Positions 19,528 to 31,550 of a DNA stretch of 64,000 nucleotides are shown in pieces. The notes below the pieces were generated by a model, which did not search any database, was not told the DNA's origin, and saw nothing but the letters and a program-made list of their open reading frames with translations. Source of the stretch: Trifolium pratense (Eukaryota; Streptophyta; Magnoliopsida; Fabales; Fabaceae); assembly GCF_020283565.1 (NCBI RefSeq), contig NC_060061.1:25829362-25893361 (forward strand), given 5' to 3'. The position numbers were made by a program, and so were the translations under genes. Within the stretch, counting starts at the first letter, position 1. The number at the start of each line of letters is the position of its first letter.

Positions 19528-22101
19528 TCAGCCTCTTCGCCACTGAGTGCAGGTCATAGGATTTTTTCCCTTATAGTTATTCCTATAAGAGTATTTGTTG
19601 ACTTCTGTGGCAGCATTCACTGTTTCCTTTCCAGCTACCACTTTTGAACCCTTGGGTTCAGCTACAATGTTCACGTTGACATTGCTAGAGCTTCCATTTT
19701 CCATCATTCTTCGATTAAAAGTAACATACTGTTGACTCACCCATTGGTTAACGGGTGCTCTCCCAGATGGTTTGAAAGTATTTTGGGGACCTAGCCTTTG
19801 CTGGATCGAAAGGCCTTTGGTAATGGGTTTTCCCCAATTGGCCCCTTTGTAAGGCCAAGCTTTTTGGTTTGGCCTAGCTTTTGGCCATTTTCTCTTGTTT
19901 TCAGTATAAGGTACAACATTTTGAAGGCCTGCAGTGGCCTCTTTGTCGCACACAGCACTGCATCTAGGGCAAAGCATCACTTCAGCATTCTTCAGCTTGC
20001 ACCTATTCAGGAAGTCCACTAGTTCTTCCTCAGCATTGGGATACACCTCACGCACCCTCTTTTCATACTCCTCTTCAGGCACAGCCTTGACTGGAGCAGC
20101 AGCGTCTATAACTTCAACCATGTTGCAGTCATAGACTTCGACATAGGTAGCATCAGCCGGTGGTAGAGGGTCTGAATCTACCTTCATTGGAGGCTTTGCC
20201 TTATCAGCATACTTCAGCCTTCCTTCATTCAGCGCTTTCTGCACCAAATCCCTGAAAACAACACATTGATAAGTTTTATGTCCCAAATAATTATGAAACT
20301 TACAATAACCTCTTTTCTTTCTTTGCTCTATTGGTGGTATTTTTATATCTTTTGGCACAATAATTTGGCCGTCAGTCACCAATAAATCAAAAATTTCATC
20401 ACATTTAGTAATGTCGAAGGTATAAGTCTTCGTAACGAACTTATCATTTTTTTGTTCGACTGGATTTTTTCCATTCGACGGCCTCAATAACCTGCAAGTG
20501 TAAGGAGGCCCAGGCTTTAATTCAGCCACATTAATATCACTATCATCGAAATCTAAGTACTCATCACTAATTTCATAATCAATTTCATTATCATAGGAGT
20601 CAACAAAACCTATTTCTCTCTTTTTCTGAAACTTAGAATTTCTAGCTTTTTCAGCTTTTAACCTTTCGATTTGTCTCACCCTGTCAGCCAACTGTGACAT
20701 GTCTCGAAGGTACTGGGTATCCAATTTCTTTCGAATCGAATAATCCAAACCACCAGCAGCCATTTCTACTAGCTCGTGTTCAGGCACTTGAGTAAAGCAC
20801 CTGGACTTCAGCAAACGAAACCTATTTAAATAGTCATCAATTGACTCTTGGTTTTTTCTTTTTACACTGGCTAACTCTTTCAGGATTATCTTAGTTTGGC
20901 CCATATAAAATTGCTCATGGAAAGTTCTTTCCAATTGGGCCCAACTATGGATCGAATTGGGAGGCAAAGTTGTAAACCAAGTAAACGCATTCTTGGTAAG
21001 CGAATTAGGAAAATACTTCATTCGCAAATTTTCATTATTTGCCAAATTCCCAGATTCAGCTAAATACCTAGCAATATGTTCTACGGTTGACTCATTAGTG
21101 TCCCCAGCAAACTTAGTATACTTTGGGACTTTCCAACCTCTTGGTAACTCTGTTTGCAGCACATATTCATTGAAGGCAGAGACAAAATTTGGCCTTCGAC
21201 AACCCGTGTTTAGGCCATTTTGAGCCAAAATCGTTTCGACCATGTTAGCCAAATTGTGTTGGCCAAGTAAGTTATTGTTCCGAACCTCTCGCACTACCTC
21301 ATCAGGATCCTGGTTTCTCCTAACCATTACTACTGGGGGGTTCTGATGAACCACTTGTGGATTTGGGTTGACAACAGGAGGATTTTGATTTACTACTTGA
21401 GGCATTTGATTAACCTCGTGAGGATAATGGGTTTCCTCTTGTACAACTGGTGTAGGTGTTGGGTTAGGAACTGTTTCATTGGCCACATAAGTTGGCCTTT
21501 GCTGTACTGGAGTCGAAGACATTGCAGGTAATATCACTTGTGGAGTAACAGGATTTACTCTAGGAGGTGGTGGGGGGGTCCCAAAAAAATCAGCAATTCG
21601 ACTCATTTGAAATGCCAACATTTGATAACTCTCGTTGGTATTCTGAATTAATGGATTAAACACAGTACCAATTTGTTGTGTTAAGAGATTAACCATTTCA
21701 TGGTTGCTCTCATCCATTTGCTGCCTCAAAGACAACACAGACGCAGTCGTTAAGGGTGTGGGAGTCACCCTTGACGAAGTATACCTATCAGATTCGAAAA
21801 CTGGCATCCCTAAGCCAAGTGTAGGGGGAGGCCCATACATAAAATTCTGACCTGATGGTGGTTTCGAACGTCCAAAACCCGCAGTCACGGACGGAATTGC
21901 CATAGTTGGTATTGGCAAAGTTGGAATAACATCATGCACATTCGAAATGGCTGGACTGGAGAATATTGGAACATTTACCAACCCAGATGTTTCCAAACTC
22001 TGTGGAGGTGGATCGACTCCACCACTCGAACTTGCTTCGCTACTCATCGCACTAGAATTTTGATTTTTATTAGGATTAGATCTTTGAGTAGTTTTAACCA
22101 T
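19528..22101 (-). CDS. gag: Gag of the Tat element
   Basis: 857 codons, uninterrupted. The N-terminal 250 residues are low-complexity, Pro/Asn/Gln rich (PPPPRVNPVTP, repeated NQNPPVVNPNPQVV). The capsid-like retrotransposon Gag domain is in the middle (LPRGWKVPKYTKFAG, NAFTWFTTLPPNSIHSWAQL, FHEQFYMGQTK, SIDDYLNRFRLLKSRC, AAGGLDYSIRKKL). A zinc-finger-like YCKFHNYLGHKTYQC follows, then a basic C terminus ending CTQWRRG. It forms the particle shell. The protease frame starts in another phase just after the stop (19528-19530). Whether this is a natural frameshift or a one-base loss cannot be told from one copy. It is the best preserved gene of the element. Confidence 0.9.
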   Translation of the reverse strand: MVKTTQRSNPNKNQNSSAMSSEASSSGGVDPPPQSLETSGLVNVPIFSSPAISNVHDVIPTLPIPTMAIPSVTAGFGRSKPPSGQNFMYGPPPTLGLGMPVFESDRYTSSRVTPTPLTTASVLSLRQQMDESNHEMVNLLTQQIGTVFNPLIQNTNESYQMLAFQMSRIADFFGTPPPPPRVNPVTPQVILPAMSSTPVQQRPTYVANETVPNPTPTPVVQEETHYPHEVNQMPQVVNQNPPVVNPNPQVVHQNPPVVMVRRNQDPDEVVREVRNNNLLGQHNLANMVETILAQNGLNTGCRRPNFVSAFNEYVLQTELPRGWKVPKYTKFAGDTNESTVEHIARYLAESGNLANNENLRMKYFPNSLTKNAFTWFTTLPPNSIHSWAQLERTFHEQFYMGQTKIILKELASVKRKNQESIDDYLNRFRLLKSRCFTQVPEHELVEMAAGGLDYSIRKKLDTQYLRDMSQLADRVRQIERLKAEKARNSKFQKKREIGFVDSYDNEIDYEISDEYLDFDDSDINVAELKPGPPYTCRLLRPSNGKNPVEQKNDKFVTKTYTFDITKCDEIFDLLVTDGQIIVPKDIKIPPIEQRKKRGYCKFHNYLGHKTYQCVVFRDLVQKALNEGRLKYADKAKPPMKVDSDPLPPADATYVEVYDCNMVEVIDAAAPVKAVPEEEYEKRVREVYPNAEEELVDFLNRCKLKNAEVMLCPRCSAVCDKEATAGLQNVVPYTENKRKWPKARPNQKAWPYKGANWGKPITKGLSIQQRLGPQNTFKPSGRAPVNQWVSQQYVTFNRRMMENGSSSNVNVNIVAEPKGSKVVAGKETVNAATEVNKYSYRNNYKGKNPMTCTQWRRG

Positions 22102-22192
22102 AACCTAACTTATCATCAGTTATATGCAAGTAACAAGTTTCTCATTCCACAACATAAAAAAGAACACAGTTTGAATAAACACAAAACCAGTC

Positions 22193-22208
22193 CCACTGGG
22201 CGTGCCAA
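22193..22208 (-). other. Primer binding site of the Tat element
   Basis: Minus strand TGGCACGCCCAGTGGG two bases inside the LTR end. It starts with TGG (pairing with CCA of a tRNA). I cannot assign the tRNA with certainty. Confidence 0.65.
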
Positions 22209-22210
22209 TT

Positions 22211-22988
22211 TGTTTACGTGGAAATTTGGTAAACAACCGCTAGTTTAAGTATTTAAACTCGCGAGACCAACTAGTAAATCTCAGGACAATTTTGTGTTTT
22301 ATTCATTTAAGAAAACTGTTCGAATGTTCGTTTTAACAAGGAAACAAACACTTAGAGATTAAAACGTTTTCAATTGATACAAGAGAAACTAATTCGAATC
22401 GCCTCGAAGTAGCAGTTTCTCGAGCAAGTATTTGGAATTAAACTAAAGAACATTACTAGAAAGTAAATTGCATTGAATGAAACGCAATTACAAATAAAGA
22501 TGGTTCACAAAACATACATTTCTCCTCTGAATTCCTTTCGTTCGATCGCTGAGTACTTAGAATTTTAGAGAGAGTGTTTGTATAAAATTTTGTGACCTTT
22601 GTTCTGAATGAAAAACTACTATAAATACTACAACGAAGTGGTAACTGTTTCTTGATCATCTGGACGCTCTTCGATCTGCCACGTCGACCACGTTCTCCAC
22701 TTTCATCTTCCATTCCTTCAGCGCGCGCCAATGCCTCTTGGGCCGTTTGTTGTTTCTTTTTTGGGCCTGGCCCAACTATCCTTCGATTCGATTTCGCGTT
22801 TTCGACAGCCTCCTGACAAAACCAAAACTGGATGTGTCCTCCACAGCCTTCGAAACGCTCTTTTGCTTCGACATAGTTAGATCTCGACACCACCTTTAAA
22901 AGTTTTATTTTGACAATATAACCTCCAAAAATAAATATTGGACCCACCAATTATATTTAATTGATAAATATCAAATTTATGTCCAACA
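22211..22988 (-). repeat. 5' LTR of the Tat element
   Basis: On the minus strand it starts TGTTGGACAT at 22988 and ends GTAAACA at 22211; 778 bp. The partner LTR is outside the window to the left. Confidence 0.85.
22619..22629 (-). promoter_or_regulatory. Possible TATA box in the Tat LTR
   Basis: Minus strand AGTATTTATAG; about 400 bases from the gag-side end of the LTR, a plausible U3 promoter position. Confidence 0.35.
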
Positions 22989-24110
22989 GTTTCACATTTG
23001 GTTTGTGACATGTCCATAATTCTTCTGGTGTGTTGTCCTTCAATCTATTTGTAGGGTATCTATTCAACACATATGTTGCAATGTTAAACTATAACTGTCA
23101 AAACTACAAACAATAGAAAAACTGTCAAACACATTTTCGCTAGGTTACAGACATGGCTGGCCCTTGGTCCAAGCTCCAAGGAGTTGAGTTGTTGACATCT
23201 TCTTGTTCTTATTATTTACGCAATCTGATTTGTGGGCTCCGTTACATTTTGGTTTTATTTTCTGCCACCTTAATTTTCAATGTTTTTTTGCTAAACTTCA
23301 AACACAAATTAGTAAACTAATAGTAATACTAATACAACAAATTTATGAGAATCTTCACCATTGGAAAGAAAACTCAGTCCGTTGATATAAGAGGTTTGCA
23401 CTTTTTAATTCTAATTGTTGAATTGACTCTGTCGTTGGAAAAATAAATTGTTTTTTTGAAACACGAAAAAAAAAGTATTTTATTTCATAATAAAGTTAAT
23501 TATTTATTTGAAAATGTATGAAATATAAACTGTTATATATGCACTGGGCCTTAAGCTGAATACGTGAGAAAAATACTCATTTAAGAGAATTTAATTTATT
23601 TTAGCACTATTGCAATTGTTAAAAATTTTAAATATGCAAATCTTCTTTGCAAATATAAAAAAATTTAATTTTAATCTTTGCAAAATTGATTTTTATTGAA
23701 ATTGTTCCTTGTAATATGTTAAATATATTGATTTTAAGATGGACAATTTTTTTTTTGACAATAAGATGGACTAATTTTAAGATACATATTTTTGCAAGGA
23801 ACGAAAACAAAACTTTAAGAACCAAAACACAAAAATTGTATATTTATAAGGACTAAAAGCAAAAAAAAAAAAAATTACAAAGATTAAAACAAAAAGATGG
23901 TATATTAACATAGATTAAAAATCTATTTAAACCTTAAGAAAATAATCTTTTTATATAAATGGTCCATTTAGATTGACTAATTTTTAAGTTTATGCGAAGC
24001 AACTTATTCATATAAATAACATGTTATGTATTATTATAAGTTTTTTAAGTTAGTTTATGAAAAAAAAAACTTATAAAAATACAATTTTTATTAGTGAAAA
24101 CTTATGGTAT
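22989..24110. other. AT-rich DNA right of the Tat element
   Basis: No gene, RNA or clear element border seen. Several T- or A-runs and a degraded stretch like legume MITE arms near 24010-24110. Confidence 0.5.
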
Positions 24111-24213
24111 AACATAATAATAGTTTTATTCCTACATAAGTTATTTGATAAGCTGAAAACAATAACATAATAATAGTTTTATTCCTACATAAGTTATTTG
24201 ATAAGCTGAAAAC
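24111..24213 (+). repeat. 53-bp tandem duplication
   Basis: Two nearly identical head-to-tail copies starting AACATAATAATAGTTTTATT at 24111 and 24164. The second ends at the target duplication of the element starting at 24221. Confidence 0.9.
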
Positions 24214-24220
24214 TAAATCA

Positions 24221-25349
24221 GAATTTTTTTTTCTACCCTAACATTTATCTCTTTACCCCAACATATTTTAAAATATTTTCATTTTACCCTTGTATTAAAG
24301 TGTGTTGGTATGTTAAAAGTGTGCTGGTATGTTAATTAAAGTGTGCTGGTATGTTAAAACTGCATCAAAAGTGTGCTGGTATGTTAAAATTACACTTATA
24401 TAATAAGTGTTCTGATTTTGTGATATTTTCAAGAATATTGTTGATGTTGTCACCGGAACACTTAAGTGTTCCCATTACATGAGACGGGACTTCACTCTGC
24501 AGAGAATTAGGAATATTCAGAGTGTACTCAAAGCTAACCTTCAAATTAAACATGCTCAGTTGTTCATGCTTTGTATGTCAATGGAATGAAAATTTCAACT
24601 CTCAAGCTGAGTATTTTCAGCTCATAAGAGTTTCTCTAAAAACCACAATACATACATATAATTTTCATCTCAACTATTCTGAATTTGGGGGCAAACCACA
24701 ATTTAATTTTAATCCTAACTTAATTGTTATATTCATCCTGAATTCATCTCTGCATATATAATGATTGTAATAAGATGTACTACCAATTATTGATCAAGAA
24801 CAACTCGAATTATTATTTATATGCTTAAAATTGTATACATACAAATTCAATTGAGAGAAAAACAGATTGCTTACTAATTAATCGGATTTCTTACTAATTA
24901 ATTATTACGAATTATGAGATAATCATCATCATCATCAATTCATAATCATAACCTGAAGTCTCTCTAGTTTTCTAAACCGGAACAAACGGCGGAACCATCG
25001 GAGCCGGTTCCTAGCAGAAAGGAGCGGTAGGATGTTGACAATTTTTGAACGTGATGGCGACTTTCTCTGATTTGGCGGTGGTTCCTTGATTGAGCTGTGA
25101 CGGTCTGGTTTCAGGCTTTTTGAGAACTAGTCATGCATATACATAAAAGGGTAGTGTTCAGGTAAAGGGGAGTGTTCCGGTAAATTAAAAAACCGAAAAA
25201 GTTTAGTGGTTACCGGAACGGTTTGTTTGAAGAGCGTGGAAAATGACAAAGTAAGGAATAAAAATAAAATATAAAATAAGGGTAAAATGAAAATATTTGA
25301 AAATGTGTTGGGGTAAAGGATCAAATATAGGGGTAGAAAAAAAAAATTC
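24221..25349. mobile_element. Mutator-like element with about 75-bp inverted ends
   Basis: Flanked by perfect 9-bp duplications ACTAAATCA (24212-24220 and 25350-25358). The ends GAATTTTTTTTTCTACCC and its complement open inverted repeats of about 75 bp with a few mismatches. 1129 bp, no transposase. Nine-base duplications and long inverted ends are typical of Mutator elements. Inside are four copies of a TGTGCTGGTATGTTAA word (24299-24387), a GAACACTTAAGTGTTC palindrome (about 24464-24479) and a non-AT-rich minus-strand segment (25115-25011) that could be a captured exon. Confidence 0.85.
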
Positions 25350-25358
25350 ACTAAATCA

Positions 25359-27343
25359 ACGAACACAAATTGTGATACAAGCATTTTCATTCCTACCTAC
25401 CTACCTCACCGGCCCCCCATGGGCCGTGAGTCACGCCTCACCCCATTTTGATTTATTATTTTTTTGAAATTTGTCACTTTGTGTTTTTGGGAATTATTAT
25501 ATCATCACACAAAATCTCATCCTTATACATTCTCTTTTTGGTATTTTGGTATTTATCTCATCGAAAATGCACAAAGTAAACTTACCTAACGTAAAGTATA
25601 GCCATGCTACTTTTCCATGCATTTGTGTTTATACAAGTTTGATTGAGTGGGTTCATTTCATGGTTCCTTAAAAACCAAAGTTCTGCATGTGCTTTGTTTT
25701 GATCTATTTATTTTACATTCAAATATGGTTTATAGTTAAATCTTGCTTTATTAGGAGCTTCCGTAATTGCTTGTTATTTTTTTACTTCATACATCTTTGT
25801 CCATCACACTACTCTGAACTTCAAGTTTATTGATGGCATGCTTGATTGAACCAAAAGTTTCAAAATAATTTTAGGAAACCTAAAAGCTACAAATTTTCTT
25901 TCGAAATTGCATCCACAAGTTGTCATTCATGGATGGTATATCTACATATCATGCGGGGTCCATCCATCTAGGAAGCCTAAATAACATATTTACAAATGTT
26001 AAAAACCATTTAGTAATTTTTTTTAAGAAGGAAAACTATTTAGTAATTTATCTTATGAGATGAAATTTATTAGCCAGACCGGAATAGAGTATGTCGAGAT
26101 GGATGTTAAAAGATGATACCTACAAGCACTCTGATGTTTAAGTTCGTTAGAGAATAAAAAGTGGAAGGTTTTAAGTGAAAATGACTGTTACCTTGCATTG
26201 TTGGTGAGGAGGTATATTTATACCGTGCTAGAATTGATCCATCGGGGAACAAAGAGGTGGCTAGTTATAGATGTTGTCTTATTGTCCAAGTCGGATAGCT
26301 GTTGGGTGGCTTTAAATAGCAAAGACGTTTCAAATCGGAGGAATCAAAAGCTCGGTGGATTGGTTTTTTGGATTGAATTCGTTGGGAGACAATCTTCATA
26401 ATAATAGAGAGTTGGACTTTGGGCCGATCCATAACAATAACATTTTTTCTTATTTTTTTTCATATATAGAGAAACATTATTTGGAATTTTTTTTTATTGT
26501 GTGACTCCTTTTATGTATATGGTGTTGATACTAAGATATTTTGAGTTTATATTATTATTAAATACGAAAAAATGAAAAATTAAAGGTAGAAAAGAAACAT
26601 GGGGTGGGAAGAGAAAATTCTTGTTAAACTCCTTCTCCTCAGGCTAGAGGCTATTAAAATATCAGGCCCAATCACCAAATATCTGGGTCATGAGAACATT
26701 TAGCCCAAGCTTTAAAGTTCATTGTTTATTATTTAACAAATAAAATCTATTGTTAAACCCCTCCATATCCTGTATTAATAACGTTATGTTTTAAGAGAAT
26801 TTCTTTTGGCGCCTCCTGTATTTTTTTAGTGTGCCATTTTTATTTTTATCCTAGACGTAATAAAAATAAGAATTTTAATTAAAAAAACACTTCTTGCCAT
26901 GAAATTTTCAATATTTTAAATGTCCGCTGCTTAAATAGCGTGAGTTATAAAAATGAGAAATTTGAGGGGAAAAACACCCCCTAACATAATTTTTTTAAGA
27001 TTTTACACGTCAACTATTTAAGTAGCGAACATTATAAAAATGAGAAATTTGAGTAGCGAACTCAATTTGCTACTTAAATAGCGGAAAGAATATTTTGGTA
27101 ATTTTAGGAGGCTGGTGAGAAAACTCAAGGAACAATTAAGAGAATATATATGTTGAAACTTTTAAATATCTATATCTAACACAATAAAAAGAATGATGAT
27201 TTAATATAGGCAAAGACTTGTCAATCTGTCTATAAGTTTAAAGATGAATATATTATTAATTTAGTTATTAAACAATAATTTTCTCTTCAATTTAGTTCAT
27301 AAATTAATAAGTAGTATATATCTTGAGAAAGTCTTGGTTAGGC
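25359..27343. other. Intergenic DNA
   Basis: No supported gene. Includes tandem CTAC words at 25394-25408 and a more balanced stretch at 26080-26440 with only a short ORF that I do not recognise. Confidence 0.4.
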
Positions 27344-28092
27344 ACATACCCAACACTTAACATTTAGATACATCCAACTAAATTTTGACAGCACATTACT
27401 TTTTAAAAAAATAAAATGAAAAGTGTTTTTTCTTCTCTCTCCACTCTTTCTCTTCTTCCTCCCTAATCTCTGCGACAAACACAACATTTCCATTTCTTCC
27501 AAACTTGGATCTATCGCCAATCTCTCCTACTATCTCACTTGGAAAAACAAATATTTCAAAAAATCAACAAAACATTTAAACAACAACAAAACACTTTGAT
27601 GGAAAAAGTTTTGAAGAAATAAGATTAACTTGATTTCATTCACCATTTTGGAAAGTAAAATTTAATTCACCACTCAATCTTTTCAATCAAGACTCTTTGG
27701 CCATGGAAGTCTGACAAAATTCCTACATGATTGTTCTACTAATGATTAAAATTTGATGAAATTATTAAAAAATATACAATTTTTAAGGTCAAGAAATTTT
27801 GGATTTATAAGAACTTTCAATTAAAACATAAAAATTTATAGAAATATGACTAAACAAGAAGAACATAGATAAAAAGTATGATTTTTAGAAGTCCGTTTTG
27901 AAAATAAAATTGTAGTGGAATAGCAAACCATATATGATGCAAAAAAGGAAGAATGAGGTAGATCTACCAACAAGAACATGCAGAGAAAGAAGACGGAAGA
28001 ATGGAGAGAGAAGAAGGACATTTTATTTTCTTTTTTAAGAAAAATAATGTGTTGTCAAAATTTGATTTGATGTGCCCAAATATTAGGTATGT
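27344..28092. mobile_element. Inverted-repeat MITE
   Basis: ACATACCC near 27344 and AGGTATGT ending at 28092 open two arms of roughly 130 bp that pair imperfectly (for example AAATTTTGACAGCACATTA against AAATTTTGACAACACATTA). No coding capacity. Target duplication not clear. Confidence 0.6.
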
Positions 28093-29183
28093 ATATAAAA
28101 TATGTGAAATAGGTCGATGTAATCCTTAAAGTATATATGTGAAAATCTACCAATTCAGTCGATAACATCTTAAAAACATTAACAATGACTATATTGAATT
28201 TTTTTTATATATTTCAAAACTACTTATTATATTTATATATAGTTGAAAAAATTATATTTATATATAAGTTACAGACTAAATTGATATTTTATAATTTGTC
28301 AATTTTTTTTTAATATTTTATAAGTGAACCTTTTGAGGTATATGGATGGTGAAAATGAAGCAGTCCAAGGGTTATAATTTCTAAGCTGACTTTAATCACT
28401 CTGATTATAAGTTTGATGAATTTGTGTGGAATTGAGCCGTTAAGTGGAGCAGGTGTGAAATGATATATAGTTAACAGATATATGGTGCATGTTTGGAATA
28501 GCCCCATATGAACTAGCTTATAAGGATGAAATGACATAAAAAAGATATATTTTAAGTATAATACTTAATTTTGCATCAAAAACACTAATACTTAATTTTT
28601 GCCAAATAAAATGGCAGGGTAGATTAAAAGAAAAAATATAAGCTATAAGCTTATAAATTACTTGAAATAACATTTAAAAATAAATTATATATAAGCTAGT
28701 AAAATAAATTATAAGCTGTTTTTTTTTGACAAATTTTATAAGCTCTTTTTTAAAAATGTTTACCAAACAAGTTTCTTTTGGTCATATGAACTTATAAACC
28801 ATAAGTCCCACATCTACCTTACCAAACAATCATCTACCTTTTTTTGGATAATGTCTTAGTTTACAGCTCCGCCGTTCTCAAGTAAATTTATTCTCTTATT
28901 AGTGTCTTGGAGGCAGCCTAACCTTACTTATTGTGTGTTTGGTTTTGTGACGAAAATAATTGAGTTTGACATAATTGAGTTTGATATAATTGATTTTGAT
29001 TAAAAGTGAGTTGAACAAAAAAGATTTATGTTTGGATACATTTGGTAAAAGTGATTCTCACAAATTCATATTGTTTGGATAGTTTAAATTAAAATTGCTT
29101 TTGAATATGTAATTACCAAAATGGGTTTTAAATATATTTAAAGTAAACTCAATAAAAATATAGTTTAGAACTTCATAATAAAA

Positions 29184-29214
<31 letters not shown>

Positions 29215-30349
29215 CCATTTTAAAAGTATTTTTAAATGTAATTATCAACATAAAATAATTATTTTAAAAATGAAAAGTATTTAAAGAAATAAAAGACCAG
29301 CACTTGTTTTGTTTGAGGCTTTAACAATTTCTTTTTAATTTTAAAAGGAAACTAGTAGCCACCAGTCCACAACACAACTCCACAACACAACAATAAAAGA
29401 ATATAAATTAATTAATTACTAAAAAAGATACAGAGGAATTTAATTTGGGCCGGGTGGCAAAAACAAATAGTCCATTATTTGTTGTCTTCAACCTAACGTT
29501 TTCAACGTAAAACAAAACCAGCCGCAGAAAAATATTGACGGAGTGAGGGGTAACATATGAAGATGAAAGATATAAATGCCACACACACTTTCAATTGCTT
29601 CAAAATCGATTTCACCAACGTGAAAGCTCCAAATAGCAGCTTCATCTAGACTTGCGTTTGGAGAGTAAAATCAATTCTCTATCATTTTGCCAAACATTAT
29701 GTAAAAGTAAAAAATCACGTTTGGGAAGTTGCAACGTACGTTTATCATGCTTCAACGTCCAACCAAACGTATACTTAATACGTTGTAGTTTTTGTATATA
29801 TGCAATAATGCAAAATGGATCTAGGTATCTTAGTGAAGGTTGTCTTTTATGATTTGAATTATAAATTACGTCTCAAATTTTACTATCCATATTAATGTAT
29901 TTTTTATTTATTTATTTATTTAGTTGATAAATCAGTTAAAAAAAGTAGATTTTAGGTAACTAGTTTATTTTAAATTTTGTTGTAATTGGACATTAATTCA
30001 GTTGCTAAATCGTTTTTTAGTAGTGATCATTCTCAACCATCATCATCTCTCTCTCTCTATTAGACTTTTTTTTTTTTTAAGTTAACCACCTTTAAATTAA
30101 GAAACGAAAAGAGAGTTGGGCATAAAAAGCAGAAGATCTTATATATCTGGGTTTTGAGAAGATCTTATATATGTACCAAAATAAAAGAGCAGAAGATCTA
30201 AATCCATATATCTTGTGTTTTGTGGAATATATTCTTTGGTATTGCATTCAGTAGAATCTAATTTTTTGAATGGTGTTGTATTTTTTTTTTTTTTTTTTAT
30301 GATGAATGGTGTTGTATTATTGTAGGCTGAATAAGCAAGGTTTATTCAA
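28093..30349. other. Intergenic DNA with MITE debris
   Basis: No gene. 28600-28790 holds TAAGCTTATAAATTACTTGAAATAA words like those of the Tourist-type element at 31551, so it is a decayed relative. A TTTGGTTT-containing segment at 28936 and CCAAACGTATA at 29763 may be the ends of another old element. Confidence 0.35.
29181..29213 (+). repeat. (TAAA)n microsatellite
   Basis: About eight uninterrupted AAAT repeats. Confidence 0.95.
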
Positions 30350-30529
30350 CTAGTTATCATCCCGTGGATTCGCACGGGTCAAAAATTGTAGATAAATTAT
30401 ATTATATTTTTTCGGGCTAATATATAAAGTAATTCATACGAATTTATTTCCACTAACTTACATAAACATGAAAGTATAAGCAATCCTACAATTTTTTATT
30501 TTCCTTTTTTTTGTATGGGTGGTGGATGA

Positions 30530-30531
<2 letters not shown>
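30350..30531 (-). mobile_element. Helitron 3' end remnant
   Basis: On the minus strand the sequence ends GACCCGTGCGAATCCACGGG (hairpin CCCGTG/CACGGG) followed by ATGATAACTAG and a T. A hairpin about ten bases before CTAG|T is the Helitron 3' terminus. The 5' part is not identifiable because a (TA)n tract begins at 30532. Confidence 0.5.

Positions 30532-30613
<82 letters not shown>
30532..30613. repeat. (TA)n tract at the left edge of block copy A
   Basis: About 40 TA units. The sequence to its right (TTGATTATGCAAG) recurs after the (TA)n tract at 51018-51059; the sequence to its left does not. Confidence 0.95.
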
Positions 30614-30615
<2 letters not shown>

Positions 30616-30747
30616 ATTATGCAAGAAATATGCAACCACATTATAACCATTAACTTGAGTCAAAGATGTGAGTCAAAAAATTGTTCCAAATTATAATATT
30701 GCTAGATGCTTAAAACTTTGATGACGTAATTTTAATCATAATTGATT

Positions 30748-30830
30748 AATATGCCTTAGAGGTTGAAAGGTTTTATTTCTAAGTAAGTGATCCGAGTTCG
30801 ATTCCCATGGTTGACAAATTTCTAATTATT
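30748..30830 (+). mobile_element. Possible tRNA-derived SINE head
   Basis: TGCCTTAGAGGTTGA resembles a pol III A box and GAGTTCGATTCCCA a B box about 40 bases later. The same segment is in copy B (about 51194-51276). Ends not resolved. Confidence 0.35.
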
Positions 30831-31056
30831 TTTAATTTTTAATAAAGCTATGTGAAAAACTTCATGCCTAAACCGCAAAGAAAATTAGGGTTAACCTAGT
30901 TGCATATTATAATCATCATTATATATAAGAAAGATAAACACAATCAAGTAGTAATTATATAGCAATGGGTAGTGTGAAGTAGCACCATTCATTGCAGTTT
31001 TCGATTTCCAATCCAACCAAAAAGTGAAATTTGCTTATAATACTGATGTACTTATA

Positions 31057-31321
31057 CTCCTTCGTACCAACTACCAAAGTATAAAAATTTATTGATCATT
31101 GCACATATATCAATACATAATTTTGATTACAAATATTTTTAATTGTCTATTAGTAAAAATTATAAAAATTTGATATTTTGAAAATATTCATCGAAACAAA
31201 TCAAACAAGATTTTATATAATAATATTTACATTTATATACTTTTAGAAAAATATGATCAAAACAAGACATATAAATAGTGCATTTAGTCAAAGTAGATCT
31301 TATAAAATGGGACTGAAGGAG
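31057..31321. mobile_element. Stowaway-like MITE (copy A)
   Basis: TA-flanked, CTCCTTCGTACC at the left and GGGACTGAAGGAG at the right; 265 bp. The same element occupies 51500-51764 in copy B. Confidence 0.75.
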
Positions 31322-31550
31322 TATGTCGTAGAGTACATGTTAATAATCTAAAAGCAAAAACATTTTCTTAAAATTTGTGTAATTAATTTATGAAAAATTT
31401 AAAAAGTAGATGCACGGACAACATTTCTTTATTTAAAAAATTACGGAAACCAATGAATGAACTTGAACAAAAGTTAGTCTCAATACTTGCATTAGTTTCC
31501 GTAATTTTCTTTTCCCCCTCTTTCTTTCCACTCAACGAAACAGACCATTA

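Larger units (their letters stand above)
8506..22988 (-). mobile_element. Tat-lineage Ty3/gypsy retrotransposon, decayed, with two nested insertions
   Basis: Minus strand order: LTR (22988-22211), primer site, gag, protease, RT, RNase H, second RNase H, integrase, then two ORFs on the opposite strand. The second (Tat-type) RNase H before integrase and the extra ORFs after it mark the Tat lineage. The 3' LTR lies left of the Sirevirus, outside the window. It is interrupted by the Sirevirus at 8505 and by the small element 11930-16723. At least two stop codons and three frameshifts break pol, so it can no longer move by itself. Confidence 0.9.

Noticed and set aside
26198..26401. 67-codon ORF in less AT-rich DNA
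   Set aside because: No recognisable similarity, start context or neighbouring exon.
30511..30696. ORF of repeated Ile-Tyr
   Set aside because: Translation of the (TA)n tract; the same applies to ORFs at 49128-49454 and 50847-51062.
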